Source: Acinetobacter bereziniae (lineage in GTDB: Bacteria; Pseudomonadota; Gammaproteobacteria; Pseudomonadales; Moraxellaceae). From it: a DNA stretch of 62,756 bases. Positions within the stretch are counted from its first letter, which is position 1; each line of letters begins with the position of its first letter. The notes under the pieces were generated by a model that saw only the letters and a program-made list of their open reading frames with translations, was not told the DNA's origin and searched no databases. The DNA lies in assembly GCA_009912575.1 (NCBI GenBank), contig WNDP01000006.1, positions 1 to 62,756 on the forward strand, given 5' to 3'. A program made the translations under genes and the position numbers. Shown here one piece after another: positions 1 through 8,473 of the stretch.

Positions 1-301
1 TTTGTCTTCTGCAAATGGTTGAATAATCTGGAGCTGTCCAATTTAGACCACACAGTCTAATAAGGCTTTGAACAAAACCAGTGACCATCCGTAAGGAAAG
101 ACGAAATAAGGATTTGATCATTAAACAGCATTGAATGGCTGTGTCGGAATAAGTTTGATTTCGACCATGTTTGCCTTTGGGGGGAGCGTACCATTGGGTT
201 TTTGGATCAAACCAAATTGTTAAATTACCACGATTGATCAAAGCACGATTGTAGGATGACCAATTTGTTGTACGATAAATTTTAGGTGTAGGCTTATTCA
301 T
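1..301 (-). CDS. IS5-family transposase, N-terminal fragment
   Basis: The translation starts at the ATG at 301-299 and reads MNKPTPKIYRTTNWSSYNRA onward to the window edge, about 100 residues without a stop. It has the look of the N-terminal domain of IS5/IS903-group DDE transposases, with basic residues and the characteristic LTIWFDP and YSDTAIQ stretches. The catalytic DDE residues lie outside the window. An identical fragment sits at the other edge on the opposite strand. Confidence 0.85.
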   Translation of the reverse strand, partial: MNKPTPKIYRTTNWSSYNRALINRGNLTIWFDPKTQWYAPPKGKHGRNQTYSDTAIQCCLMIKSLFRLSLRMVTGFVQSLIRLCGLNWTAPDYSTICRRQ

Positions 302-355
302 CTGAGAATTATATTGCTGAGTAAGCCTTAAGAGGTAGGTTTATGCAACAAAGCC
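1..355 (-). mobile_element. IS5-family (IS903-like) insertion sequence, partial, left window edge
   Basis: This is the outer end of an insertion sequence, cut by the window edge. The terminal inverted repeat begins GGCTTTGTTGCATAAA when read on the minus strand from position 355 and resembles the IS903-group end that I recall (GGCTTTGTTGAATAAA). The 355 bases appear to be an exact reverse complement of 62402-62756. The transposase gene inside reads leftward out of the window. Confidence 0.88.
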
Positions 356-502
356 GGTTCTAATTATTACATCGGTAAGGAAGATAATTCTATAATCTGA
401 ATTTATAGTTGTTCCAGATGCACGTTATGATAAATGAATTTATGTGTAAAATGGGCTGTATTTTTAATAGAGATTCAGCTGATTGATTCAAGATGATTTT
501 TG

Positions 503-542
503 AATGCTGCCTAAACTTTAGCAATATCGCTTAGACAGCATT
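503..542 (-). terminator. Probable terminator of proP
   Basis: Arms AATGCTGCCTAA (503-514) and TTAGACAGCATT (531-542) pair at 11 of 12 positions around a 16-base loop, just downstream of the proP stop codon. There is only a weak T-run on the minus strand. Confidence 0.55.
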
Positions 543-574
543 ATCGAAATTCAGCAAATCATACACTTGTTGAA

Positions 575-2056
575 TTAGTCTATATCAGGATGTTGTTTTG
601 CAAGATGATCACGTTTTTCTTGCAGTTCCTCGATTTTTTCATCAATTTTTTCGATTTTTTGCTCGATATTCTCATGATACTGTTCCAACAGTTCTTCAGC
701 CTCTTCCATATCTACTGCCATTGGTTTTGCACCTTTTAGTGGTAAGTTTGCAGTTTCTTTAAGATAAATTGCAGTAAGCACACCAAAGCAACCGCAAACC
801 ACAAGATAATACGCTGGGATCATAATATTCTGTGTGGTTTCCACCAAGGTCGCCGTAATGGTTGGTGTTAGACCTGCAATGACCACCGAAATATTAAAAG
901 CAATTGCAAGTGCGCTATAACGAATCTCTGTCGGGAAAAGCGCAGGCAGGGTTGAAGCCATGATACCAATCAGCATATTCAATGAAAGTGCCAACATCAA
1001 CAGACCCAAGAAGATCAAATAAACATTGTTGGTTGCGAGCAATAAGAAGGCAGGGTATGACAAGACAATCAGTGCAATACTACCTGCGAAAACAAAGGGG
1101 CGACGACCTATTTTATCACTGAGCATACCAACAAAGGGTTGTACAAACAGCATTCCGACCATGACTGCGATAATAATCAAAACACCATGATTCTCAGAAT
1201 AGCCTAAGTTGTGTGAAAAATAACTGGGTAAATAGGTCAAAAGCATGTAGTAAGTGACGTTGGTACACAGCACTAATCCCACACATACCAATAAACTACG
1301 TTGGTGATCCCGTAAAATTTGTTTAAAACCGACTTTTTGTGGTTTCTTGAGCTGAGCTTGCGCTTCGGAATGTGCTTGAAATGTTGGTGTTTCATCTAAG
1401 GAGTGGCGTAGGTATAAGCCAATCAATCCTAAAGGAAGTGCTAAGTAGAAGGGAATTCGCCAGGCCCAATCGACAAAGGCTGCTTCACCTACGGCAAAAC
1501 TGATCATTGAAACTACACCAGCCCCAACGACAAAACCTAAAATAGACCCAAAATCGAGCCAGCTCCCCATAAAGCCACGCTTTCTATCAGGTGAATATTC
1601 GGCAACAAAGATTGCTGCACCTGCATATTCTCCGCCCACTGAAAAGCCTTGTGCAATTTTTACGATAAGCAATAAGATTGGTGCCCAAATTCCAATACTT
1701 TCATATGATGGAATTAATCCGATACCAAAAGTACTCACGGACATGATAATAATGGTAATGGCTAGAATTTTTTGACGACCATATTTATCGCCGAGATGCC
1801 CGAAAAATAGTCCTCCTAATGGACGGAATATAAATGGGATTGAAAAGGTCGCCAAAGCTGCGATCATTTGTATACTGGGTGATGAATTTGGAAAAAACAC
1901 CTTACCTAATACATAAGCCACATATCCATAAACACCAAAATCAAACCATTCGATCGCATTTCCTAAAGCTGCTGCTTTAATGGCTTTTTTTGTCTTATCG
2001 TAATCAATAATTTCGACATCATCGATTTCAAGTGGTTTAATTTTTCTTTTATACAT
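575..2056 (-). CDS. proP: ProP-type osmolyte:H+ symporter (MFS)
   Basis: This 493-aa protein takes up compatible solutes such as proline and glycine betaine across the inner membrane by proton symport. It keeps the length and many exact segments of E. coli ProP as I recall it, including ALGNAIEWFDFGVYG near residue 31, the PLGGLFFGHLGDKYGRQKIL loop and PDRKRGFMGSWLDFGS. About twelve hydrophobic segments are followed by a C-terminal coiled coil of Glu/Lys heptads (about residues 452-490), the hallmark of the osmosensing ProP subgroup. It stands alone, next to the insertion sequence. The coiled coil makes osmotic activation likely; this is inferred from the family. Confidence 0.93.
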   Translation of the reverse strand: MYKRKIKPLEIDDVEIIDYDKTKKAIKAAALGNAIEWFDFGVYGYVAYVLGKVFFPNSSPSIQMIAALATFSIPFIFRPLGGLFFGHLGDKYGRQKILAITIIIMSVSTFGIGLIPSYESIGIWAPILLLIVKIAQGFSVGGEYAGAAIFVAEYSPDRKRGFMGSWLDFGSILGFVVGAGVVSMISFAVGEAAFVDWAWRIPFYLALPLGLIGLYLRHSLDETPTFQAHSEAQAQLKKPQKVGFKQILRDHQRSLLVCVGLVLCTNVTYYMLLTYLPSYFSHNLGYSENHGVLIIIAVMVGMLFVQPFVGMLSDKIGRRPFVFAGSIALIVLSYPAFLLLATNNVYLIFLGLLMLALSLNMLIGIMASTLPALFPTEIRYSALAIAFNISVVIAGLTPTITATLVETTQNIMIPAYYLVVCGCFGVLTAIYLKETANLPLKGAKPMAVDMEEAEELLEQYHENIEQKIEKIDEKIEELQEKRDHLAKQHPDID

Positions 2057-2392
2057 AAATGGTTTAATCCTAATTCATGACAGTACTTAACAGTTTTCGT
2101 GAAAAGCACAGTCGAAAATAAAAATATATGGAGAAGAAACGATTAAAACATCGTTCTAAGCGACATTCGAAAACTGAATGCTTAGAAAATTAATAAATAT
2201 CAATTGATTATAATTTTAGTTTTTTTGTTGATTTTATGTGTTGGGTAATCATGAATAAAATGTATGAAATATGATGCAATTGTGTAATAAATTTAATGTT
2301 AACAAAACAATCTACAAGTGCTTCTACGTAATACTGACAAGGAAAATAACATTGAGGATTTATCAGTTTAGAATTGAAAATAAAAGGAAAAA

Positions 2393-2442
2393 TAAGCTAA
2401 TCAGTCATCTAAATCTATAAGCTAATCAGTCATCTAAATCTA
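2393..2442. repeat. 25-bp tandem duplication in the proP/TetR intergenic region
   Basis: Two identical 25-base copies (2393-2417 and 2418-2442, starting TAAGCTAATCAG) lie head to tail. They sit in the 470-bp AT-rich gap between the divergent proP and tetR-type genes, upstream of the predicted operator. Apart from this duplication and the operator I see no other gene or element in 2057-2525. Confidence 0.9.
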
Positions 2443-2490
2443 GGTGTAGAACGAGTAAAAATAATGAAGTTACACTCAATATAAAATCAC

Positions 2491-2505
2491 TAGACGACTG
2501 GTCTA
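2491..2505 (+). promoter_or_regulatory. Candidate operator of the NemR-like repressor
   Basis: TAGACGACTGGTCTA is an inverted repeat with perfect 5-bp arms (TAGAC/GTCTA) and a 5-bp spacer, placed 20 bp upstream of the original start codon of the TetR-type gene. Position and form fit an autoregulatory TetR-family operator; the assignment is an inference. Confidence 0.55.
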
Positions 2506-2525
2506 TTATTTAATATAGTAGAGCA

Positions 2526-3150
2526 ATGAAAAGATCAGACAAAAGTGAAGCAACTCGACAACATCTCGACAACATCTCGACAACATATCCTCAACACCAG
2601 TTATAAATTGGTGTTGCATAAGGGTTTTGTTGGAGTGGGCTTACAGGAAATTTTAAAGACCTGTGACGTTCCGAAAGGATCGTTTTACCATTATTTTTCA
2701 TCCAAAGAGGCATTTGGATGCGAACTTTTACAGCATTACCTTACTGACTATAAAGTCAAAATAGATGAGCTTATGCAAGTAGAGCAGGGCAATGCATATG
2801 CCCGTTTAGTGGCACTTTGGCAAGCATGGATTGATGACCCAAGCCACCACGATGGCGGTTGGGCAGAAAACTGTTTAATCGTAAAGCTCGCTGCTGAGGT
2901 CTCAGATTTATCTGAAGATATGCGTCAGATTTTGAATTTTGGCGTGACGAAGCTAACAGCACGTATTTCATCTTTACTAAGCGAAGGACAACTAGACGGT
3001 TCAATTCCATCACATATTGAACCTGAGAAAATGGCACAAACCATGTACCAACTCTGGTTAGGTGCAGCTTTATTGGCGAGACTCGCACAAAACAAACAGT
3101 CACTTTATCTTGCTTTGGAAACAACACAGCAATTATTAAAACCATTATAG
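2526..3150 (+). pseudogene. NemR-like TetR-family repressor, N-terminus frameshifted by an 11-bp repeat
   Basis: The protein matches the NemR branch of TetR repressors: an HTH with VPKGSFYHYFSSKEAFG, then NCLIVKLAAEVSDLSEDM around residue 110, which carries a Cys at the place of the redox-sensing Cys that I recall in E. coli NemR. The ATG at 2526 reads MKRSDKSEATRQH and then hits three tandem copies of CTCGACAACAT (2554-2586). Removing two copies (22 bp) restores TRQHILNTSYKLVLHKGF, the expected TetR N-terminus, so the present allele is shifted by one base. A GTG at 2545 gives an open frame with a different first ten residues, so some product may still be made. It lies 10 bp before a quinone-reductase-like gene that it presumably controls. 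Confidence 0.75.
2554..2586 (+). repeat. 11-bp direct repeat, three copies, inside the repressor start
   Basis: The unit CTCGACAACAT occurs three times without interruption (2554-2564, 2565-2575, 2576-2586). Copy number decides the frame: one or four copies keep the ATG at 2526 in frame with the repressor body, while two or three do not. Confidence 0.93.
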
Positions 3151-3160
3151 GACGGTCACA

Positions 3161-4138
3161 ATGCAAAGTATTATTCATCACAACTTTGGCGAACCTGTAG
3201 ATGTACTCACATCAGCGGATATGCCTAAACCTGAACCGAAAGCGGGTGAAGTTCGTATTAAAATGATTTTATCTCCCATGCATAATCACGATGTTTGGAC
3301 AGTGAGAGGCAGTTATGGCTATAAACCGACACTGCCCGCGATCGGAGGAAGTGAAGGGGTCGGTATCGTTGATGCACTTGGAGAAGGTGTTGATAAAGTC
3401 ACTGTTGGACAACGTGTTGCTGTAGCAGCAGTGCATGGCAGTTGGGCGGAGTATTTTATTGCTCCTGCACAGGGTGTCGTGCCATTAGTCGATGCGATTG
3501 ATGATGAAACAGCAGCTCAGTTGATTGGCATGCCGATCAGCGCACTGATGTTATTAGATTTTGTTGATCTACAAGCAGACCATTGGCTGATTCAAAATAC
3601 TGCCAATGGTGCTGTTGGTAAAACCGTTGCCATGATAGCGCAAGCACGGGGGCAAAAGGTCATTCATTTGGTTCGCCGTAGTGATGCTATTGCAGAAATG
3701 AATGCTTTAGGTATTGAAAACGTTGTTGCAACAGATCAAGCTGATTGGAAAAAGCAAGTCAAAGCGATACATGGTGATCAACCTCTAATTGCTGGGGTAG
3801 ATTCGATTGGTGGGAAAGCCAGTGGTGAAATGTTGGCTTTACTGAGTGAAAACAGTGTCTTGGTTTCATTTGGAAGTATGACGGGTGAAGTGATGCAAAT
3901 TTCTTCAGGTGATCTGATTTTTAAACAAGCAATTGTTAAAGGTTTTTGGGCAAGTGTGGTCAATAAGCAGTTATCTGCGGAACGTAAAAAGGCATTGATT
4001 GTGGAGTTGCTGACTTTAGCTGCTCAGAAAAAATTAGTGTTGCCTGTTGAAGGTATATTCAGTTTTGATCAAATTCAACAAGCAGCAACTAAAGCAACGC
4101 AAGGCGCTCGTCAGGGCAAAGTGTTATTGAAACCATAA
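3161..4138 (+). CDS. Zinc-independent alcohol dehydrogenase / quinone oxidoreductase-like (MDR family)
   Basis: This 325-aa protein has the two-domain medium-chain reductase layout: an N-terminal GroES-like domain with GEGVDKVTVGQRVAV, then a nucleotide-binding Rossmann domain with NGAVGKTVAMIAQARGQ near residues 150-166. No zinc-binding Cys/His cluster is visible, which points to the quinone oxidoreductase/enoyl reductase branch that reduces electrophilic carbonyls with NADPH. A good ribosome binding site (AGGACGG) precedes the ATG. The gene follows the NemR-like repressor by 10 bp, so it is probably induced by reactive electrophiles or quinones. The exact substrate cannot be read from the sequence. 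Confidence 0.85.
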   Translation: MQSIIHHNFGEPVDVLTSADMPKPEPKAGEVRIKMILSPMHNHDVWTVRGSYGYKPTLPAIGGSEGVGIVDALGEGVDKVTVGQRVAVAAVHGSWAEYFIAPAQGVVPLVDAIDDETAAQLIGMPISALMLLDFVDLQADHWLIQNTANGAVGKTVAMIAQARGQKVIHLVRRSDAIAEMNALGIENVVATDQADWKKQVKAIHGDQPLIAGVDSIGGKASGEMLALLSENSVLVSFGSMTGEVMQISSGDLIFKQAIVKGFWASVVNKQLSAERKKALIVELLTLAAQKKLVLPVEGIFSFDQIQQAATKATQGARQGKVLLKP

Positions 4139-4149
4139 ATATATGGAAT

Positions 4150-4175
4150 ATAGATCAGCGTTCCTGCTGATCTAT
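4150..4175 (+). terminator. Hairpin between the reductase and DUF1304 genes
   Basis: Perfect 10-bp arms ATAGATCAGC/GCTGATCTAT enclose a 6-base loop, 11 bases after the reductase stop codon. There is no long T-run, so it may be a partial terminator or an mRNA-stabilising stem. Confidence 0.5.
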
Positions 4176-4202
4176 CACCGTACTTAAAATAAGGAAAAAA
4201 CG

Positions 4203-4559
4203 ATGATTGGACATATTTTAATTGCCTTAATTGCGCTATTGCATGTGTATATTTTAGTGTTAGAAATGTTTTTATGGGATAAGCCTTATGGTTTAAAAGC
4301 GTTTGGGAACACGCTGGAAAAAGCACAATTGACTAAGGTGTTGGCGCAAAATCAAGGTCTGTATAATGGTTTTCTTGCTGCTGGTTTATTTTGGTCTTTA
4401 TGTGCACCTGAAATTTATGCAACAGCATTGGCGAATTTTTTTCTAGGCTGTGTGTTGGTGGCGGGTATTTATGGGGGACTGACTGCTAGTAAAAAAATTA
4501 TTTATATACAAGCAGTACCAGCTGTATTGGCACTACTTGCAGTAAATTTGAATTTTTAA
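4203..4559 (+). CDS. DUF1304 family membrane protein
   Basis: This 118-aa protein has four hydrophobic segments and the family-typical N-terminal half: HVYILVLEMFLW, then LAQNQGLYNGFLAAGLFW. The family is known by its conserved Glu, Asn and Gln residues in the membrane but has no established activity. An AAGGAAAAAACG ribosome binding site leads to the ATG. It is likely co-transcribed in part with the upstream reductase and the NemR-like gene; such DUF1304 genes are often small companions of redox or stress genes, but no function can be given. Confidence 0.85.
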   Translation: MIGHILIALIALLHVYILVLEMFLWDKPYGLKAFGNTLEKAQLTKVLAQNQGLYNGFLAAGLFWSLCAPEIYATALANFFLGCVLVAGIYGGLTASKKIIYIQAVPAVLALLAVNLNF

Positions 4560-4600
4560 AGTGAAGAGGGTGCGCTCACTTTTGTAGGTATTAGAATATT

Positions 4601-4623
4601 TCGAGCTAAGTTGATTAGCTCGA
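4601..4623. terminator. Bidirectional terminator between convergent genes
   Basis: Perfect arms TCGAGCTAA (4601-4609) and TTAGCTCGA (4615-4623) lie between the converging DUF1304 gene and the gene at 4639, with A/T-rich flanks on both sides. Confidence 0.6.
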
Positions 4624-4638
4624 TAAATTTTATTGAAT

Positions 4639-5265
4639 CTACTCCTTAACTAAGTTCAATCCCCAAAGTCTGCATATTCTTTCGAGATGAATTTTCCATA
4701 TTGAGTCCATGGTGGCGTAATATTCACTTGTTGGATGTGGGTTTTGGTCAGGCTGTAACTTTGCCCATTTGATTTTAATCTTATTTTTTGCATTTTGGCT
4801 CTCATACCAAGTATAGCCATTACCTTGTTGAGTGATTTTCATTTTTTTCACTGATTGGGAGTCAAAAATGGAAAAGACACAAGTCCAGCAGTTAGTCAAA
4901 CCCAGCATTTCAATATCAACAGTTTGTAAATGAATGACGGTTTTATCCTCAGGCAAAACCAAATTAAGTCGTGTTGATTTTTTATTGTCGAGAAAATAAT
5001 GTTGTGCCGTTTCAGATAAGTCTAGGTGTTTATGGCTGGTTTTATTTTTAGCATCGGTTGAATGTTGATGATGTTTTGGAAGAACTCGTTCAAGCCAAAC
5101 ATTATTCTGATCTCGATACATGCGTTCCTGAAATACCGAAGTGTGGGTGACGCCATCATTGCCAATCACCTGTGATTCTCGGCTAATGGTTGCTTGAAGT
5201 AGCGGTGCAGCTTGAACACTATGGATGAGAAATATAAATAAAAAAAAGGCAATAATTGAACGCAT
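4639..5265 (-). CDS. Secreted protein of unknown function downstream of the phosphatases
   Basis: This 208-aa protein starts with a clear signal peptide (MRSIIAFFLFIFLIHSVQAA, cleavage after about residue 19). The mature part is polar, with a His-rich stretch around residues 64-80 and a CWTC pair around residue 133 that could form a disulfide or bind metal. No family is recognised. It lies downstream of the two alkaline phosphatases on the same strand, separated by a terminator-like hairpin, so co-expression by read-through is possible. It may be an envelope accessory of the phosphate block, but only its position supports this. Confidence 0.75.
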   Translation of the reverse strand: MRSIIAFFLFIFLIHSVQAAPLLQATISRESQVIGNDGVTHTSVFQERMYRDQNNVWLERVLPKHHQHSTDAKNKTSHKHLDLSETAQHYFLDNKKSTRLNLVLPEDKTVIHLQTVDIEMLGLTNCWTCVFSIFDSQSVKKMKITQQGNGYTWYESQNAKNKIKIKWAKLQPDQNPHPTSEYYATMDSIWKIHLERICRLWGLNLVKE

Positions 5266-5286
5266 AAATAATCCTGTATCAGTAAG

Positions 5287-5320
5287 AAAACCTCAGCTAG
5301 GTATTCATCGCTGAGGTTTT
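5287..5320 (-). terminator. Terminator after the alkaline phosphatase pair
   Basis: Perfect 11-bp arms AAAACCTCAGC/GCTGAGGTTTT with a 12-base loop lie 15 bases beyond the phosphatase stop codon. On the minus strand the second arm ends in TTTT followed by C and more T, the usual intrinsic terminator form. Confidence 0.75.
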
Positions 5321-5335
5321 TAAATAGGGTTGAAT

Positions 5336-6865
5336 TTAAAATCCAAAGGCTTCTTTTAATTTACTAAAGACCCAAGTGTTATCACGTGTTCCTTTAAAAA
5401 TGGATGAGCCTGCACCCTCTGCATATAGCATGACATCACCACCACCATGGGTTTCAGAACCTAGCGCACCCATGCGAATCCCAACTTCTTGTAGATAATC
5501 ATCAGAGGCAGCATCTTGTTCAGAAATGTTGACACGGGAAGTCGGACGAGGACCACCACCATTACCAAATACCAGTACTGAACCGTTGCGACCATTCACA
5601 TCGAGGGCAGGAGCATGAGGCTTACCATCCGCCAAAATGCGATTTGGTGCAGCAGCTGTGTTAGCAACAGCATATAAATAACTTAAGCCTAAAATCCCCG
5701 GATTCGTCGATGTGGTTTTGCCTGTACGCGCGTTGTAGCCATTAAAGGTTAAGGTGTGGTCATGATCTGCTGTGACCACAATTAAAGTATTTTTGAGATC
5801 AGGATCAGTTTGTTTCACTTTGTCCAAAGCTGCTTTGATTGCATTATCAAAGGCGATGGTATCTTGTAGTGAACGTTTGGCATTAGTGCCATGCAAGGCA
5901 TGGTCAATACGACCGCCTTCTACCATCAAAAAATAACCTTTGTCGCCACTTTGTGCTTGTAGCATTTCGAGTGATTTTACGGTCATTTCCGCAAGGCTAG
6001 GTTGATCTGGTGCCTTACCATTCAAACGATCTAGATCATAGGCAAGGTGAGAAGTTGCCGTATAAAGACCAATATATTTTTTGTTGAGTGGCGCAGCTTG
6101 CATTTCGGCTTTATTTGCAGCAACGGTATAACCTTTTGCTGACAGTTCACTTAATAAATTACGTCCATCAATACGTCCTCTACTATTGCTTGTACTGTAT
6201 GGGGTGAAGTGATTTCGACCACCGCCCATCAATACATCTACACCATCAAGTAGTTTACTGTTGTAGCCAGCTCCACCAGGAATAATTTGACGGGCAATTT
6301 CAAATTGGGCATTTCGATTACAGACATGTGCAAAAGTTGCAGCAGGAGTTGCATGGGTCAATTCAGTTGTGGTGATTGCCCCAACTTTTTTGCCTTTGGC
6401 TTTTGCTAATTCAAGAATCGTGATTGCAGGCGTTCCTGCTGCAGCGTTTGAACCTGGTTCTGGGCAACGATTTATAGCATTTGAAACTTGTGTACCATCT
6501 GGTGCTTTGCCTGCTGCTGGTTCTATCGCTACTGTGCCGGGACTCATCCCAATCACTTCATTACGGGTTTTTTGTCCCGTCATATAGGCTGCCATTGAAG
6601 GTGCGCTATCCGTCGTTTGCCCATCTTCAGAAAAGGTTTTGATACGCACAGCACGGCTAAATGTATCCATGGTGAGTTTACCTGATTCACCATAAGCATA
6701 TATTCGACTGGCAGTGACCACGGTTGGTCCCATACCATCACCTAGAAAGAAGATCACATTTTTGGCTTCACCCGCTGCTTGAACAGACATACTACTCAGT
6801 AATAATGTGGCAGCAATCATGGACGACCCGAGGTTGATTTTGTCTCGATTTATATTTTTTGACAT
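5336..6865 (-). CDS. phoA: Periplasmic alkaline phosphatase (PhoA family), second of a tandem pair
   Basis: This 509-aa enzyme releases phosphate from phosphomonoesters in the periplasm. A signal peptide (about residues 1-31, ending SVQAA) leads into metal-site motif GDGMG (41-45), the nucleophile Ser87 in TDSAPSMAAY, then EGGRIDHALH, TADHDHT and the late ETHGGGDV metal site. It starts 15 bases after the stop codon of a paralog on the same strand, so the two form an operon. Regulation by phosphate starvation is expected for the family. I found no convincing Pho box upstream of the pair. The E. coli symbol is used for the family, not as proof of orthology. Confidence 0.9.
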   Translation of the reverse strand: MSKNINRDKINLGSSMIAATLLLSSMSVQAAGEAKNVIFFLGDGMGPTVVTASRIYAYGESGKLTMDTFSRAVRIKTFSEDGQTTDSAPSMAAYMTGQKTRNEVIGMSPGTVAIEPAAGKAPDGTQVSNAINRCPEPGSNAAAGTPAITILELAKAKGKKVGAITTTELTHATPAATFAHVCNRNAQFEIARQIIPGGAGYNSKLLDGVDVLMGGGRNHFTPYSTSNSRGRIDGRNLLSELSAKGYTVAANKAEMQAAPLNKKYIGLYTATSHLAYDLDRLNGKAPDQPSLAEMTVKSLEMLQAQSGDKGYFLMVEGGRIDHALHGTNAKRSLQDTIAFDNAIKAALDKVKQTDPDLKNTLIVVTADHDHTLTFNGYNARTGKTTSTNPGILGLSYLYAVANTAAAPNRILADGKPHAPALDVNGRNGSVLVFGNGGGPRPTSRVNISEQDAASDDYLQEVGIRMGALGSETHGGGDVMLYAEGAGSSIFKGTRDNTWVFSKLKEAFGF

Positions 6866-6880
6866 GATTTTATTCCTTGT

Positions 6881-8473
6881 TTATAGGCCAATGGCTTTAC
6901 GAATACGTTGAAACACTTCAGTATTTTCTAGACTGCCGTAAAAGTTTTCTGATCCAGCTCCAATTGCACCTAAAAATACATCTGTTCCTCCATGTGTTTC
7001 ATCATCAGCGAAACCTGTCTGAACGACAGCCTCTTGTTGGAAGTCATCTGAGGCGACCCCTGTACACCAACCAACAGTGCTGATGTCTGTACCGAGGCTG
7101 TCTTTATAGTTTCCAATAGGCCCTTTAACCGGGTTACAAATATCATTGTCGACGAGCGCACCACGTGGCTCTTTACGATCAAAATCAAGACGTTTTTTAC
7201 CTGTACCAAATCCAATAATGGCATACGGATTTCCGTTAATATCTTTTGCTACACCTTCACCGTTATAGTTTTTAACCAGTCCAAGAACACTGGTTTCTCC
7301 ACCTTTAACATATTTCCCTGTACGCTTTGCATAGCCATTCAGAACCATTGTATGGTCATGGTCAGCAGTGACAACGATCAATGTATTTTTGAGTTCAGGG
7401 TCTGTTTTTTTCATTTTTTCAATTGCAGTTTTAATTGCATTGTCAAAAGCCACAGTGTCTTGAAGTCCTCGTTTTGCATTGGTGTCATGGAGTGCATGGT
7501 CAATACGGCCACCTTCCACCATCAAGAAAAAGCTTTTATTTTTGGCTTGTAATACATCAATCGCCTTACTGGTGAGATCGGCAAGACTCGGTTCATCAAT
7601 TTTTTTATTGATCCGGTCAAGGTCATAATTGAGATGACTGGAATTAAATAAGCCTAAAAGTTTTTGAGTTTTACTTGGATCGACTTTTGCAAAATCAGTT
7701 CCATTTGCCACAAAGTTATAGCCTTGCTTTTGCATTTCCTGAATGAGGTCTCGTCCATCGGCACGTTTACCGCCCGCAGTGCTTGGTTTAAATTGTCTTA
7801 AACCACCACCGAGAATGACATCGACACCATCTTTGAGCTTAGTGTTATATGCCGCATAACCCGTGCCTTTGCCTCCTGGAACCAGTTGTGCTGCAATATC
7901 GTTTTCTGCATCACGGTGACAAACATGAGCATAGGTGGTTGCAGGCGTAGCATGAGTTACTCGGGTTGTGGTGACAATACCCGTGCCCATACCTTGAGCT
8001 TTGGCCAATTCTAGAAGTGTTTCCGCTGGTTTTTTGTCTTTATTGTCAGCCGAATTGTCACAGTTACTTGTACCATTATTACTATTTGGTGGGGTAGCAA
8101 CAGTCCCTGTTTGCATAGAAATAACTTCGTTTTTCATTTTCACGCCAGTCATATATGCAGCCATAGATGGAGCGCTGTCTGTGACTTGTCCATCTTCAGA
8201 AAATGTCCGTACAAAAGCGGATTCTGGCAATCGATCAATGGTTAAATCGCCATCTTCACCCACGGAATAGATGCGTGCAGCAGTTAAGGTGGTTATACCC
8301 ATCCCATCACCCAAGAAGAAAATGACATTTTTCGCAACTGGTTTGACGGGTTTAACCACTTGTGGATCTTCTTTGTCATTGTCTGAACAGGCTGTCATGG
8401 TTGTACCGCCGAGGATTGCTAACAAGCTGAATGCGAGAAGTTTTTTCCTCTTGGTCATTTTTAGAAAGAACAT
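6881..8473 (-). CDS. phoA: Alkaline phosphatase lipoprotein (PhoA family), first of a tandem pair
   Basis: This 530-aa paralog has the same catalytic series as its neighbour: GDGMG near residue 56, nucleophile Ser100 in TDSAPSMAAY, EGGRIDHALH, TADHDHT and ETHGGTDV. It differs at the N-terminus, which is a lipoprotein signal with lipobox TMTAC (lipidated Cys29) followed by an acidic linker and a Pro/Lys/Val-rich stretch. One copy is thus predicted to be membrane-anchored and the other soluble. The start at 8473 has AAAGGG ten bases upstream; an internal ATG at 8458 is an alternative. The insert around residues 395-430 before the last metal site is longer than in the neighbour. Confidence 0.9.
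   Translation of the reverse strand: MFFLKMTKRKKLLAFSLLAILGGTTMTACSDNDKEDPQVVKPVKPVAKNVIFFLGDGMGITTLTAARIYSVGEDGDLTIDRLPESAFVRTFSEDGQVTDSAPSMAAYMTGVKMKNEVISMQTGTVATPPNSNNGTSNCDNSADNKDKKPAETLLELAKAQGMGTGIVTTTRVTHATPATTYAHVCHRDAENDIAAQLVPGGKGTGYAAYNTKLKDGVDVILGGGLRQFKPSTAGGKRADGRDLIQEMQKQGYNFVANGTDFAKVDPSKTQKLLGLFNSSHLNYDLDRINKKIDEPSLADLTSKAIDVLQAKNKSFFLMVEGGRIDHALHDTNAKRGLQDTVAFDNAIKTAIEKMKKTDPELKNTLIVVTADHDHTMVLNGYAKRTGKYVKGGETSVLGLVKNYNGEGVAKDINGNPYAIIGFGTGKKRLDFDRKEPRGALVDNDICNPVKGPIGNYKDSLGTDISTVGWCTGVASDDFQQEAVVQTGFADDETHGGTDVFLGAIGAGSENFYGSLENTEVFQRIRKAIGL

Noticed and set aside
2771-3181. 136-codon minus-strand frame opposite the NemR-like gene
   Set aside because: It is a shadow of the repressor coding sequence with no motif or ribosome binding site.
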